DNA from: Miscanthus floridulus
Taxonomy: Eukaryota; Streptophyta; Magnoliopsida; Poales; Poaceae
Assembly: GCF_019320115.1 (NCBI RefSeq)
Contig: NC_089584.1
Location: 105,453,111 to 105,517,110 of the forward strand
Direction: 5' to 3'
Length of the DNA stretch: 64,000 nucleotides
Part shown: one piece after another, positions 45,540 through 56,759 of the stretch
Position numbering within the stretch: the stretch's first letter is position 1
How the letters are laid out: each line of letters opens with the position of its first letter
Translations under genes and position numbers: made by a program
The notes under the pieces: generated by a model
What the model was told of the DNA's origin: nothing
Databases searched by the model: none
The model's input: the letters and a program-made list of their open reading frames with translations, nothing else

Positions 45540-47260
45540 AGAACCGAGACCTCACACCAAGAGAGAAAATGAAAAACACGAGAAAAATGAAGGGGATGGA
45601 AAAGTCACGGGAATGAGAAAGGACACGGGAAAAGCGAACGAGTGAACCAGGAGGTAAACGTGACCCATCACTTGAGCAAGTGGGAAAGGCTGCAGCTGTC
45701 GGATCGTTCGCTGGATTGAAAAGCAGTGAATGGCTGTAAGAATGGAATTGGGTACCAGTAGTTAGCTCGCGGTTACCGCGTTATGGCGGCACTGGTGAGC
45801 GACGGCACGAAGGCTTGTGTTTGATTCTAGTTCTAGACTTCTAGATGGAGCACTACCATACTAAAATTGTTGCATGTTTGAACATCTGAATCATTCGAAT
45901 GAGCTGAACTCTTCGTAAACTTTTCTTTGGGCGGAGCAGGTTGGCCGATGGATACCTCCGCCAGTGCCACGATGTAGATGCGCAAGTCAACCCAAAAAAA
46001 AATAGTGCTGCAATTATAGATGTCTAGATGGGACTCGGCCAAATATAATAGGCCAGCACGAGGCTTGTATATGTTTGGCTCGTCCCTAACCATGAGCATG
46101 CCTGTTTCTTATAGTGTCGGGGCGGCACACGCCGATGCTTTAGTGTTGTGTTTGGGGGCCCTAGAGAGACACACTGGATGACATGGGTACGATACGATAG
46201 AACAGTTGGTTCGTAGAGGCACGTGACCCTAGGAGTATATAATGTCGCCCCGTCAGCCGACGCATCCCACCTTACACCTTAATTAACGTCATTTCTCCAC
46301 TCAGCCACTTCCTACCATCTCTTGTAGCATCACACTTCGCTCGACCTCTCTTTGGTCTCCATTCCCGTCCCTCATTTGCTCTTGTTTGCTTTATTTCTTG
46401 GGTTGTTGGTCGATGGCTCCATCGTGCTTGTGCTGCATGTGCCATTAATGTACCTGACATGCCGATGCCAGCTCGTTCGCTGGGCTGGGGCTGGCTGGGC
46501 TGGCTGGCCAGCCCCCTCCCATGAGCACTGTAGTAGCAAACAAGCCAGCAGTACCACTCTTTCACGTAAACGAATCAGCAACGATACGAACCAGCCAACC
46601 GAACAAGCCAGGTCAATGGAGGGGGTCTGGGACCTCGATCCTACCTCTAGTGACTACGAATCCATCAGGATGGTGGGGATCGTTGGAGATGAAGAGGATG
46701 ACGATGGGCAGGGACGCCTTGTTCAGCAACAGATCAACTAAACCCATCAACTTAGCGATGGCGGGGTCTTGAGGGAGCCGAAGGTGGCTGCTGCTAGCAG
46801 GCCAAGGCTTTGCAGGGGCTCCGAGCCTAGGAGGACGTCGCGATGGCGGAGATTGGAGCCAAGGCGCTTAGGGGAGGGGGCTCTGGGCCGAGGCGCTATT
46901 GGGTTAAGAGGTGCACAGGAATGTAGGCGTCGTCAACGGCTCCACCCACCACTCTGTAACCGGATCCGATGAGAAAGAGGCCCGATCTGACATGGAGGAG
47001 CTCGAGTCCGGTGAATACATTGTAAATCAGGAGCGAATCCTTTCCATGTCTTCCTCTCCTTTGTCCCTCTTTCTCATTCTCTCCCCCTCCTCATAGGCGC
47101 AGTGGCGTGGAAGCAAAGTGCATCACGTCTCGGTATGCATGGCGGTGCCCAGATTGATGCCCACGGCTGTGGCCCAAATTGAGGCCTATAGATCGACGCC
47201 CCGCGCGGCTCATTTCTTTCTTTCTTTTATTTTATTAACAAAGGCGACGGTCATACAATT
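45540..47260. other. Intergenic DNA between the minisatellite and the retro-insert
   Basis: Mixed composition. A short open frame from ATG 46616 (acidic, 41 codons) and longer frames at 46352-46741 have no recognisable domain. I see no promoter-gene arrangement worth calling. Confidence 0.4.
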
Positions 47261-47276
47261 AAACTTTGGTTAACAG

Positions 47277-47467
47277 CTTAGTCGACAATGCACACATTTT
47301 GTTTTAGTTCATCTGAGGAGGGAAGCAAACATGGTTGCGCATTATACAGCCAAGTTTGCTTTGCTTTCAAATTCTGAATATATGTGGTTGTATGATATAC
47401 CCAACTTTTTATCTCAATGTATCCTGTTAAGAACTGAAGTAATATAAAGTTTCTTTGTTCTAAAGAA
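47277..47467 (+). mobile_element. 191-bp retro-insertion with 16-bp target duplication
   Basis: Exact 16-bp direct repeats AAACTTTGGTTAACAG (47261-47276 and 47468-47483) flank an insert ending in an A-rich tail (ctaaagaa). This is the hallmark of LINE-machinery insertion: a 5'-truncated LINE or a processed RNA copy. The source RNA is not identified. Confidence 0.8.
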
Positions 47468-47483
47468 AAACTTTGGTTAACAG

Positions 47484-47960
47484 ACATTGAATCAAAGGCT
47501 AGGGAGTTGTCGGATCCTTTTAATCTTCTTGATCGTCTCTGGAATTAGTTATTGTAGTAGTGCACTTTTTCATAATAGCATTGCATTGGTAAAAATAGAG
47601 AAATAGAATAAGTGTATTTCTTGGTTATTTTTTGTGAAATTTTATCAGAATGTAGAGGGGTATTTTATTTTATTTTTTAACGTAGAAATGGTTTGAGAAT
47701 TTGCTTGAGGCTTCTTTTGGAATAAGATATTTGAAATTAAATGAGACACGTTTAGAGATTTCTACTAAAAATGTTCCTCTAAAAAGAGACACACTTCAAG
47801 CTGCTGGAAAAAATGGCGATATAGATGTTTTCCGTGGCCAGATTAATGTTACATCGTCAATTATTTTCCCTACAAACATATGTAAGATACCCCGTATATA
47901 TCTGATTAGTTGCGCGCTTCTCGACGTCCAGAGTCGGCTACGCAGCTACGGAGTACTGTA
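47484..47960. other. 3' flank of the intact Ole e 1-like gene
   Basis: AT-rich with no gene seen. A transcription end for the minus-strand gene would be expected here, but no diagnostic signal stands out. Confidence 0.4.
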
Positions 47961-47964
47961 GTAG

Positions 47965-48601
47965 CTAGCACTTGGTGGGGTCCTCCGGCGCGAACGTGAA
48001 GTCGCCGGCCGAATAGCGCGCCTGCATCTCGCCGGAGAGCGGCACGAACCTTCGAAACTTGAGCGGCGCCCCCTTCGGGTTGGGTTTGACGGCCACTGTG
48101 CAGCCGCGCGCCGGCGACCGTGGCACGTACACCTTGACTTCGCAGTCCTTGCTCTTAAAGGCCGCCGACTGCCAATCCGCCAGGATCAGGAAGTAGCCGC
48201 CGGCGTCCGTGGTGTTCCACACGGACACCGCCCTGCCGTCGTCGCCACGCTGGCACTGCAGCAGCGCCGCAGCATCTGCATCAATACGTGCATAAAAATC
48301 AAAAGGTCACATGTACGTCGTATCAGTATACGGGGCAGGCAGAGATGAGAAGACGACGATAGTGACGGCCGAACATTAATTAGCTAAGCTACGTACTCGG
48401 TAGAGGCGACGCGTCCATGGACCGGACGTAGCCGCCGTACCGGCAGCTCTTGCACCAGACCATGCCCTCGACGGCGACGGTGAAGTTGATGTCCGGCGGT
48501 GGCTGGGGCAGGCCCATGGCCTCGCCGCGGGATGGCAAGCAGCCCACGGCGAGGATCACGAGGGACAGGGAGGCCACAAGGCATCTCGCGACGCAAGCCA
48601 T
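47965..48601 (-). CDS. Ole e 1-like (pollen allergen/extensin domain) secreted protein, intact
   Basis: Two exons, 48601-48397 and 48275-47965, join in phase 1 to give 171 codons plus TAG. The intron (48396-48276, GT...AG) sits at the same place as in the two relatives. The N-terminus is a signal peptide (about residues 1-27, MACVARCLVASLSLVILAVG). The domain core reads VEGMVWCKSCRYGGY, then SVWNTTDAGGYFLI, DCEVKVYVPRSP, PLKFRRFV and DPTKC at the end. Six cysteines (VWC, KSC, LQC, DC, GC, KC) fit the conserved set of the family. Ole e 1-like proteins are small secreted or cell-wall proteins, many in pollen or growing tissue; biochemical function is mostly unknown. The start is the only ATG ahead of the signal peptide. 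A TATA box lies upstream at 48687-48693. Confidence 0.9.
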
Positions 48602-48686
48602 CGTATGATCGTAAGCTGGTGTGCACTCCTATATATCGAAGAAGCCAGAAGCTATGCTGTTTAACGATGTGCTGAGAGATGGTTCA

Positions 48687-48693
48687 ATTTATA
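48687..48693 (-). promoter_or_regulatory. TATA box of the intact Ole e 1-like gene
   Basis: On the minus strand TATAAAT, about 86 bp upstream of the ATG at 48601. The third family member has the same heptamer at 52431-52437. Confidence 0.6.
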
Positions 48694-48984
48694 GGAGCAC
48701 GAGGTGGACGGGGTGGGTCACTGTCAGACAGATTCCGTGCTAGGAACAAATGATCGTTTAGGTTTTCACTCTGCAAGGAATATGCGTGTCAGCTTGTGTG
48801 TGACAGCTTTGGTTGAGGAAACGGGGCTCACACGTTGGCCGCCGATCACACATTCATATGCATGTGATTCGGCTGTGCATTGCATGCGGAAACTGCATAA
48901 GTGGATTATGTTCCAGTTATTTAACTGTACTACACCTAGATGCTAAAAAAGGTCAACCCAATTTTAATCACAATATTTAGGTAG

Positions 48985-49193
48985 GTCATGTTTAGATCAT
49001 ATGGTCTAAAGTTTAGTGGGTTATTAAAGTTAAAGACAGAAACTTTAGACTACTTATGTGGTCTAAAGTTTTTTTCTGAGGTTAGTTAAACTTTAGACGA
49101 TGACACGTTAGACTTCTTATTATTGAAACCTTAAGAGCTAAAATAATAGTATAAAATTTAGTTGCTAAACTTTAAACTATGGATCCAAACAGT
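48985..49193. mobile_element. MITE-like element, about 209 bp
   Basis: The left end GTCATGTTTAGATC...GGTCTAAAGTTTAG and the complement of the right end GACTGTTTGGATCC...TAGTTTAAAGTTTAG form imperfect inverted repeats of about 30 bp around an AT-rich centre with further CTTTAGAC inversions. The 'GTTTGGATCC' end type is common in grass MITEs. Family not assigned. Confidence 0.6.
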
Positions 49194-49199
49194 CTTAGA

Positions 49200-51034
49200 G
49201 GGCCTTAAATTATGTGATACGCCGACGGCCGGTGAAGCAAGCATTCTTACTACCCTCACGAACTAATCACGATGCAGCTATTTGAAGCCTGAAAGCCTCT
49301 CTCGCGCTGATGCATGCATGCAGCATTGCTGCCACAGTCCCATGCACGCAAGGATTTCGTTACTTTTTGCAGGTGCTCTGGCCACTTGCCAGCAGGCAGC
49401 AGCAAAGGCGGCGGCCATACTTCTTTCTTTGCATACAAATCAAAGGGATGTCCTTTTTTTAAATTTGTGATTGGTGATCACTACCGCAACAATTGGGTTC
49501 ACATAATTGCCGCCGCCCCACGACCAAAGGGCGCGTGCAAAAGTCAACCCAAAGATCATGTTTCCCCAGTTGGGCTCTCGTGGCAGCTGTGTTTTGCCAA
49601 ACGCTAAAGCAAGCAGAGAGGCGGCCGTTATTTAGACCAACAGGATTAGAAACCATTCCGGTTGATCAATATTATACAAATTTAGCCGATCATTCCGGCA
49701 GAAAATCTATTCCAGGAACCGAACGACGATACACTTGTGATGCAAAAATACCTGTAGGGATTAGGCGATACGATCAATGATTCCCTCTAGCACTAGCGCA
49801 TGCGTGTACTTGCTACTTTGTACACAGACCCTCGGTCAACTGCGGACATTGTAACATGATCGGATAAGCGGAACCATCAGGTGTATTCGTATATGTCAGC
49901 TTTTTCTTTTTCTTGAGATTTCAGCTACTCAGCTTCTTTCTTTTGCTACTGCTCGAAGGAGACCCATTGCGAAACATAAACCCAAAATGGGTCTTCAACG
50001 CAATACTTATAGCCTCCAACAGAGTATCTATATGTAAGACCTATTTTAGGTGCCAGGAGAGGCATAACCCAAATCCGATTATTCTCTCTACTGAAGACCC
50101 ATTTGCAGAAAGGGTTGTCTTTTTGGTATTGTTGTTGGAGAAGACCAAAAATAGGTATTGAAACATTTGCTTATAGCGCTACCCAAAAGACGAATAATTT
50201 TTGTATTTTAGGTCATGGTTGTTGGAGACAGTCTAACAGATGAGATTAGTTTTTTTTAGAAACAACAGGATGAAAACGGTATTACAATATAGAAAACGGA
50301 AGCGGTCGGTTCGGGATATTTCTATATTAGCAATTAAAGAGTAAAAAAAATGGATGAAAATGGTTGTAAAACCCATTGAAAATAATAAATTTTTATGTTT
50401 GGCAAAATTCAGAAACGGTATCATAATATAGAAAATGGTATCATAATATAGAAAACAAAAGCGTTACTTCTGGACTGTTTTAATATGGTAAGAACTTTAT
50501 AGCTAGGCCCATGATGATAGCACGAAAAGCTTGGGCCTACCTTATAGCCAATTTCTAGGTTTTCAATATTTGTTAAAATGGCCCATGAAGTTCTTATGTT
50601 AGAAAGGGACGTGCGAGGCCGTGAGTTGTGTGTATTTTGAGCAAAAATCACCTAACTCGTGACTTGCGACGTGCAGAGTCTCCTGGTGGGCTTCTCCCAA
50701 GGCTTAAAAGTTTTTGGTCTAATTTGTAAATTCTATGGATTTCGATCCACCTCTAGAAATTAATTTTTAGAAGCGGCTAGATATTCGCCTGTAGAAATCA
50801 TTGATTTCTAGAGGCACATAGGTAGAGACGAGCTAAGCAGCCGCATCTAAATCTATTTCAACCGTCTTTAGAAAGAGTTTTCGTGGTACGGCTAGCCACA
50901 ATGAAAAAAATTCCAAATACGTGACACTAACATTTGCCATGCTTAACGGGATCGCTTGCACGTGACATCTAAGATTGTTTATTGGAAGCTATGCACTCTT
51001 CTAGAAGATCGACCTGAATGTATTAAACCAAGAG
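49200..51034. other. Intergenic DNA between two Ole e 1-like genes
   Basis: The first 500 bp are duplicated 5' flank (see 37960-38900). The 49960-50240 stretch (acccaaaatgggtcttcaac, then gttgttggagac at the end) has the look of another decayed MITE, but ends are not clear. A repeated phrase 'cggtatcataatatagaaaa' lies at 50415 and 50435. No gene seen. Confidence 0.4.
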
Positions 51035-51180
51035 GTCCAGCTAGCTCGCTGGTTAAAAACCATGGTTGCGGCGTTGCGCAGATGCTTCCAATGTCCAGAT
51101 GCGTGATTCGAGATCTGATCTAGTAGTGTTCAGATCGAGCATGCAACTTCGCCGCTGCAAAGCCGGCGATGTCAACACCG
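51035..51180 (+). mobile_element. Possible tRNA-derived SINE
   Basis: A polymerase III A-box-like TAGCTCGCTGGTT (51043-51055) is followed after about 50 bases by a good B box GATTCGAGATC (51105-51115). A tRNA cloverleaf cannot be drawn, so a tRNA gene is unlikely. A tRNA-derived SINE head fits. No clear tail or target duplication was found. Confidence 0.35.
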
Positions 51181-51502
51181 CACACTATAGACACACACAT
51201 ACAAAAATGAGAAAGGACAAATGACAAATTTTAAAAGAAATAAAGAACTAGTACAAAAAAATGTAGCCAATTATGAGAACTCAATGTCACCGACAACAAT
51301 CGACGATAAATTAACCGAAGTATCGTCATCACTGCTAGAACTGAACTTCCACTGCTAGAATGTAATGTAATTGAGCTAAGAACGCAATGCCTAGCCAGCT
51401 ACTTATCACTTACTGGCTGGCGTCGAATTGAACGTGCACGTCGGCCACGTACGCCCCATGCGCCGACCAGTGGTGGTCATCTGAACGAGGAGGTCGTCGT
51501 CA

Positions 51503-52297
51503 TCAGTAGGGGCACTGGCCTTTGGCGGCGGGGGCGTAGAAGAGGACGCTGGTGGGGGTGTAGACGCCCTGCAGCCCCGCCGGCGGGATCGTCCTGGTCT
51601 CCCTCACCAGGGAGAGCCCGATCCACTGGTTGGGCGGGTAGTAGGGCTTGCTGCACTGCGGCGTCGGCGACGAGAGCAGGTACATCTTGCACGTCCTGCC
51701 GTTGAAGTTCTTCATGTCGTAGAACATGATGAGGAAGTAGCCGTTGGCGTCCGTCACCGTCCCCGTCGCATTCACCACCTTCCGCCCGTAGCACACCATC
51801 ATCGCCGTCGCCCCTGCATGCATGCAATGCATGCGCAACGATGTCAATGCGTGCATATTATATGCTCGGAGATCAACAGCTAGCGTTTGTCGCTCACACG
51901 TAGCTATGCATAATAATGCGTGCGTACCTTGCAGAGGCGACGCATCGATGCCGGTGTTGTAGCCCTTCCCCTTGCAGCTCTTGCAGTAGATGGTGCCCTC
52001 TACGATGACGAAGGGAAGCGGCGGCGGCGGCGGAACGAGGGGCAACAACGGCGGCGTAGCGTTGCTGTAGGCTGAAGGCGGCACGGCATTGTCGCCGGGC
52101 GACGACTGCGGCGGTGACGCACCATTGTTCACGGGCGGCGATGGCGACGGCGGCATGGCGCTGTCGTAGGCTGATGTCGGCGCCCTGGCCTTGTCGTCGG
52201 CGGCGACCTTCGCGTGGCGGGCGGGGTACAGCAGCGCCGCAGCGGCGAGCGTCGCTACGGCCAGAAAGGCCCGGCTACTCAGTGAAGCGGAGGCCAT
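51503..52297 (-). CDS. Ole e 1-like secreted protein with proline-rich spacer, intact
   Basis: Exons 52297-51928 and 51813-51503 join in phase 1 (370 + 311 nt) to give 226 codons plus TGA/TAG-type stop at 51503-51505. The intron 51927-51814 is GT...AG and in the same position as in the paralogues. A signal peptide (about residues 1-25) is followed by a low-complexity Ala/Pro/Ser-rich stretch of about 70 residues ending [14 protein letters not shown], then the domain: [46 protein letters not shown] and the end AAKGQCPY. Six cysteines occupy the family positions. The proline-rich spacer suggests a cell-wall association, as in extensin-like Ole e 1 proteins. The domain is more diverged than that of the other two. 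Confidence 0.9.
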   Translation of the reverse strand: MASASLSSRAFLAVATLAAAALLYPARHAKVAADDKARAPTSAYDSAMPPSPSPPVNNGASPPQSSPGDNAVPPSAYSNATPPLLPLVPPPPPLPFVIVEGTIYCKSCKGKGYNTGIDASPLQGTHALLCIATCERQTLAVDLRAYNMHALTSLRMHCMHAGATAMMVCYGRKVVNATGTVTDANGYFLIMFYDMKNFNGRTCKMYLLSSPTPQCSKPYYPPNQWIGLSLVRETRTIPPAGLQGVYTPTSVLFYAPAAKGQCPY

Positions 52298-52430
52298 CTG
52301 GGTTCTTGGCTTGGCACGCTCTTAATTTGACTAACAATTACTACTCCGTAGCTCTTAACTGAAGAGCTGGAGTGGGAATATTGAAGTGGGTGACTTGCGT
52401 GCTCTTGGACTCAGTCTCGGACACGAGGTA

Positions 52431-52437
52431 ATTTATA
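52431..52437 (-). promoter_or_regulatory. TATA box of the proline-rich Ole e 1-like gene
   Basis: On the minus strand TATAAAT, about 134 bp upstream of ATG 52297. This gives a leader of roughly 100 bases. Confidence 0.6.
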
Positions 52438-52548
52438 GGGCGATCGATCTGAGCCACTGGGCCTCCGTCCACATGGCAGCTTGTTGCCGTTTGACCAGAC
52501 GAACAGCGCGCAAGTTCAGCTCAAATCAGATTCCCTTCACAGTTAATG

Positions 52549-52667
52549 AGTCTATTCGCTTGTTGATTTCAACCAGAGTTTATCAGTCATGATATAATAT
52601 TTTTCTCTCACAACAAACAAACATCAACTGGGTTTATCAATCTAAAAATCAACCAGCGAACAGGCTG
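52549..52667. mobile_element. MITE, 'GGCCTGTTCG' family, copy 2
   Basis: Left end AGTCTATTCGCTTGTTGATTT and complement of the right end CAGCCTGTTCGCTGGTTGATTT surround a centre with ATATTTTTCTCTCACAACAAAC. AATGA occurs on both sides and may be part of a target duplication. Confidence 0.75.
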
Positions 52668-52669
52668 AA

Positions 52670-53300
52670 TGACTTTGTTGGCCTTGAGAGAGCAGGCTGC
52701 ATTAATGCCAGACTAGGAGTAGAGACAAGTCCAGTGCTCTGATCTAGGAGTAGAGAAGAAGCTTGCCATCGCATTGCCATTTCGGCTGTCTGGAGCAAAT
52801 GAGTGAGAACAGAGAACGGTAAAAAGTCCCGTTCGATGGGAGGTTTTACCAGCGGGCATCAGGCACAGGCAGAAACGTTCTTCTCCGCCTCGTTCTCCCG
52901 TCAGAATTCAGAAAGCTCGTTTTGCGGGTTGAATGCATCGTAGAACTCAAAGAAATCGACACGCTCGTGCACTGAATACGTATGAATGCGCGAGGCCGGA
53001 TCGGTTTGCGCGGAGAAGAGACTTGGTTTGACCGCACCGTAACGATCATTGCGCCTCCTGCGGGCAGCAGCTCCGCGTGCCAACCAGTTGTTTAAGCGCC
53101 CCGGCAATAAATGCATCGCTAGTTTATCTGCAATTTGCTCCATCACACGCTGGTTTATTGCGTGTCAGGTGCTTAGCTGGTGCAAGACGTGCAAGTACCA
53201 GTAGTAACTTCATCGATCGCGGCGCTGACCGTTTCACCGTAGAAACACTAGCACTAGCATTCTCACGCCGAGAAGGGCGTCTTGCGGTCTGGCCGATATT
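52670..53300. other. Intergenic DNA, no gene seen
   Basis: Short open frames on both strands without recognisable domains. It separates two MITEs. Confidence 0.45.
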
Positions 53301-53302
53301 GA

Positions 53303-53630
53303 GGGGGGTGTTGCAGGGACTGGTGCATGTTATATTGGACGTTTGGATGCTTTTTAGGAGAGCTAAATATGAGTTAATTATAAAACTAATTATATAGATG
53401 GAGATTAATTTACGAGACGAATTTATTAAGCCTAATTAATTCGTCATTAGCATATATTTACTGTAGCACAACATTGTCAAATCATGGCCTAATTAGGCTT
53501 AAAAATTCGTCTCGCAAATTAGCCACAATCTGTGCAATTAGTTATTTTTTCGTCTATATTTAATACTTCATGCATGTGTCCAAACATTCGATGGGACAGA
53601 GACTAAAATTTTCTGGAACCAAACACCCCC
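53303..53630. mobile_element. MITE, about 328 bp, GGGGGTGTTT ends
   Basis: Left end GGGGGTGTTGCAGGGACTGG and complement of the right end GGGGGTGTTTGGTTCC. The interior holds blocks found in a very abundant grass MITE family: CAAATCATGGCCTAATTAGG, TTCGTCTCGCAAATTA, TGTGCAATTAGTTATTTTT and ATGCATGTGTCCAAA. Superfamily (Tourist/PIF or hAT) is not settled from here. Confidence 0.8.
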
Positions 53631-56298
53631 TAAAGCCCTAAAGCTGACCGATAAACCGATCGAAGGTGTTTTAGTACGAGAGAAAAATATTTTAAATTCT
53701 GGCAGCAATGGAGTTCGTCCTCGTGCTGGCCGCCACGGTAGTCTTCGTGCTCGTTCTGTCCCTCTCGGTGGCCTCCGCATGTATGACCACCCAGGCCGCC
53801 GTCTCGGAGCCGCGGTGGCCCCGTCGTGCCGGCGCCCTCCACTCGCCTGCAGGTGCTTTCCTCTGAGATCGACGTCAGCTGGATGTCATCATCTATAGAT
53901 ATTATATATACTAGGTAGCGTATCCGTGTGTTACTACGGGACAGAAAAACTTTTGTACTAAAAACACACAGATCGCACAATAAGATAACATACGGCCACA
54001 CCTCGCCAATGCACCGCCATTCTAGCCACCTCAAGCCCATAGTGAGCCCCCACACTTGCCTCGCTCGCCGGTATATGCTCGCCATGGCCACCGCCATGGT
54101 CTCTCCACCTAAGAGGCCCAAGACCCTGCCTTTTTCTTTGTCACGGTACATAACACGCACACACGCGCACTCGCACTCTGCACTCGCACGAGCACAAGCA
54201 CGGCCTTGTCGAGCCCACAACGCTCTAGAACGCCGGTGCCAATGAACCGCTCCAAAGGCTCGCCATGGCCGGAGCACCACCACGGCAAGCTCCGTTCCGG
54301 CCATCACAAGCCTGTAGAGACCCTAAAACCCCAGGGCGAGCTCTGCCTCGTTAAAGGACATGCACTGCACGTAGCCGCGCCCGAAGAAGACCCCTAGGTT
54401 TCCTAGTTGCGTTCGCAACACCAGGACGGCCATGCATGGTGGTGACTGAGGTCGCCTACTGCAGAACTGATTAGAACCAAATACACCTGCAAATAGAGAC
54501 TCAAACTGACAAGCTACTACTCATATTTAAGAATAGAGTGATATAATAGGTAGTGCTAATCCCTATACTGATAGCTAGTCAAAAATAGCGTAAACCTCTT
54601 CTCAGACCTTACTTATCAACGAGCTTAGCCAGTGTTTTTTCCATGCACAATAGTTGCAGTGTGATAATATCAAACACAACAATATAATATTATTTAGCTA
54701 TATTGAAGATGGAAATTTTTGAACTGACATGGTACCGAGAGATCATTATGTAACAAGTATATTATATTTGGAGCTAGAGCACCTGAAGGAAAAGTGACGC
54801 TTTGAACAGGGTAAATATTTTTGTGTTTACCGTATCTAGTATTGACATGGTGCCGAGAGATCAATAGAAATGTACGAAGCAAAGGTAAAATTTTGCATAG
54901 CTAATATTTACATGATTAATAACAAAATGACGAGATATCTCTTTGGAACGTTGACTATCACTATTATTCATCTAATTTTTACATGTCATTAGATGTATCG
55001 TGATAATATGGAGATATGGAGTAAGGCAGGGAGTGCCTTTCTTGCTGGAGTAGAAGTATTTCCTTCTAGCTTGGGTAGCTGAATGCCGGCATCGACTAAC
55101 ATGCTGCCTTGTGGACCACAAAATTGAGATGTATAGTCCAAAATTTGATATCTGCACTATGTAAGGTAGGCTGAGACTTGTAAGAAATAGAATATCATAC
55201 CTAGATATTAATTGTACAAAGTTAGTAAGGAAAATAAAGAGCCTATGTAGCGAACTGTCAATGTGATAGCAAAGAGAAGCAAAGGGGGGAAAGTTATCAT
55301 GATTTCAATAAGAAACATGAACATGATGGGTTTCGTAACACATCCATTAGGGCTAGTGGTTTGCAATCATGAGGCATGAAACAGAGCAAGGAAAACACAA
55401 GGGGGGAGATGAAAGGAAACGTTAAAATAGGTAACCAATAATACCAGCAGGTTGAGCAGGTAGGAGGAATGGGGGCGTCATACATCATTTTTCAGAAAAA
55501 TGATCCATGTATAACAAACAACAGAGAACTGAATTAAACTAAAGAGAACATGGGGCATGTCTAACAGTGACTTGGAAACCTTCATTTGTAAAAAAAAAAA
55601 AATTGGTTTGGAAGGGAGGCGATGGTGGAAGCATATGATAAGATACGTTGATACGCAAGAAAAGGATAAAAGGCCAAAAATAGCTGCAGGCCATCCTTCA
55701 AATCTACAGGCCAGTATGGTATCTGAGTCATCTGCAGATTAACTAAAGAGGCATGCTGTTGCTTGCCTGTAGAAAGAACAGTGTATTGCTTTGACCATGT
55801 AGGATTACGATAGGCATGAAATTGGGCAGCAGGTAGTGTGTGGTACGAAAACAAATGGAGCCATGCACAACTGCACATAAACAGAAACGAGGAGAGTAAA
55901 ATTCTAATTACTATAGGCATGAAAGCAAGGGTAGCAGGTAGTGTGCGGCATGAAAACAAATGGAAGCATACACAACTGCACCTAAAAAGAAACGAAGAGA
56001 GTAAAAATCTAAACATGTGTATTTGTTATCATGACTCGTCCTTCTTAGTTTTGGACCCAAACTGTAAGTCTCTACAAACAAATATACAACGTAGCTATAT
56101 CACATATGTAGAAGCCAAAAGAGAAAGAAAACTGCTATATTCATCCAGTGAACATCATCTAACGATGCATGTTTTTTCCAAGAAATGGAAAGTGTACTTA
56201 ACCAACAAACTGATAAAGGGCATGAACAACAAACTGCACCAGTTAGCACTGAAAGCACAATATAGCCGAGCTAGTCAAGAAGCAAGTTTGAAACAAAC
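53631..56298. other. Intergenic or intronic DNA, no firm gene
   Basis: Contains overlapping open frames at 53700-54400 without domain resemblance. A repeated phrase 'gacatggt.ccgagagatca' lies at about 54727 and 54845, and a 103-bp tandem duplication at 55811-56016. It could be intron of the minus-strand gene suggested by the exon at 56299-56442. Confidence 0.4.
55811..56016. repeat. 103-bp tandem duplication
   Basis: TAGGCATGAAA anchors at 55811 and 55914, each followed by 'gcaggtagtgtg' and a 'caactgcac.taaa.agaaacga' block. The two units differ at about a dozen positions. Confidence 0.85.
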
Positions 56299-56442
56299 CT
56301 CCGGTGTGCTGTTTTCTTTGTAGGCGTACGGATAAGTCATTTGCACAAACAGCCGATGTGCACACCTGCAACCAATCCTGACCATAAAGGTTTGAGAACA
56401 CGGAAAGCACAGGGACCTGATACAGGACTGCACCATGGTCTG
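56299..56442 (-). other. Possible host-gene exon
   Basis: On the minus strand an acceptor TTTTCGTTACAG (ending 56443) opens a frame reading DHGAVLYQVPVLSVFSNLYG, QDWLQVCTSAVCANDLSV and RLQRKQHTG, up to donor GGAG|GTTTGT at 56297-56298. The composition is protein-like, and the GC-rich block to the right could hold a first exon. I cannot name the gene or connect other exons. Confidence 0.3.
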
Positions 56443-56759
56443 CTGTAACGAAAATTGTTAAAAGAAGCATACATGAAAGACATTCTAATTCAGTTCCTAT
56501 ATGCAGGGTATATATATCCTAAAAGTATCAGGTGATTTCATTGTGTGATGTAACAATAAAAAGGGTTAGAAAAATACATGGGAAAAGCTGTCATTACACA
56601 TATGCCAGTACTATAGTGGTACCTTTGATTGTTCAAAATCATAAAGAAGCACTTAAGTATCTGAAGTTTGGAGGATGCCAATAGGCTCAGCAATTGGGAT
56701 GAATATTTCTTTTAGTCCTGCACACGCACAAACAGGCTTTGGGGATTAACGGAGATTAG

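Noticed and set aside
46616..46741. Short acidic ORF of 41 codons
   Set aside because: No homology recognised, no promoter or conserved feature, and length well within chance expectation.
51035..51130. tRNA gene
   Set aside because: A and B boxes are present but no cloverleaf stems or anticodon arm can be formed, and the box spacing is long.
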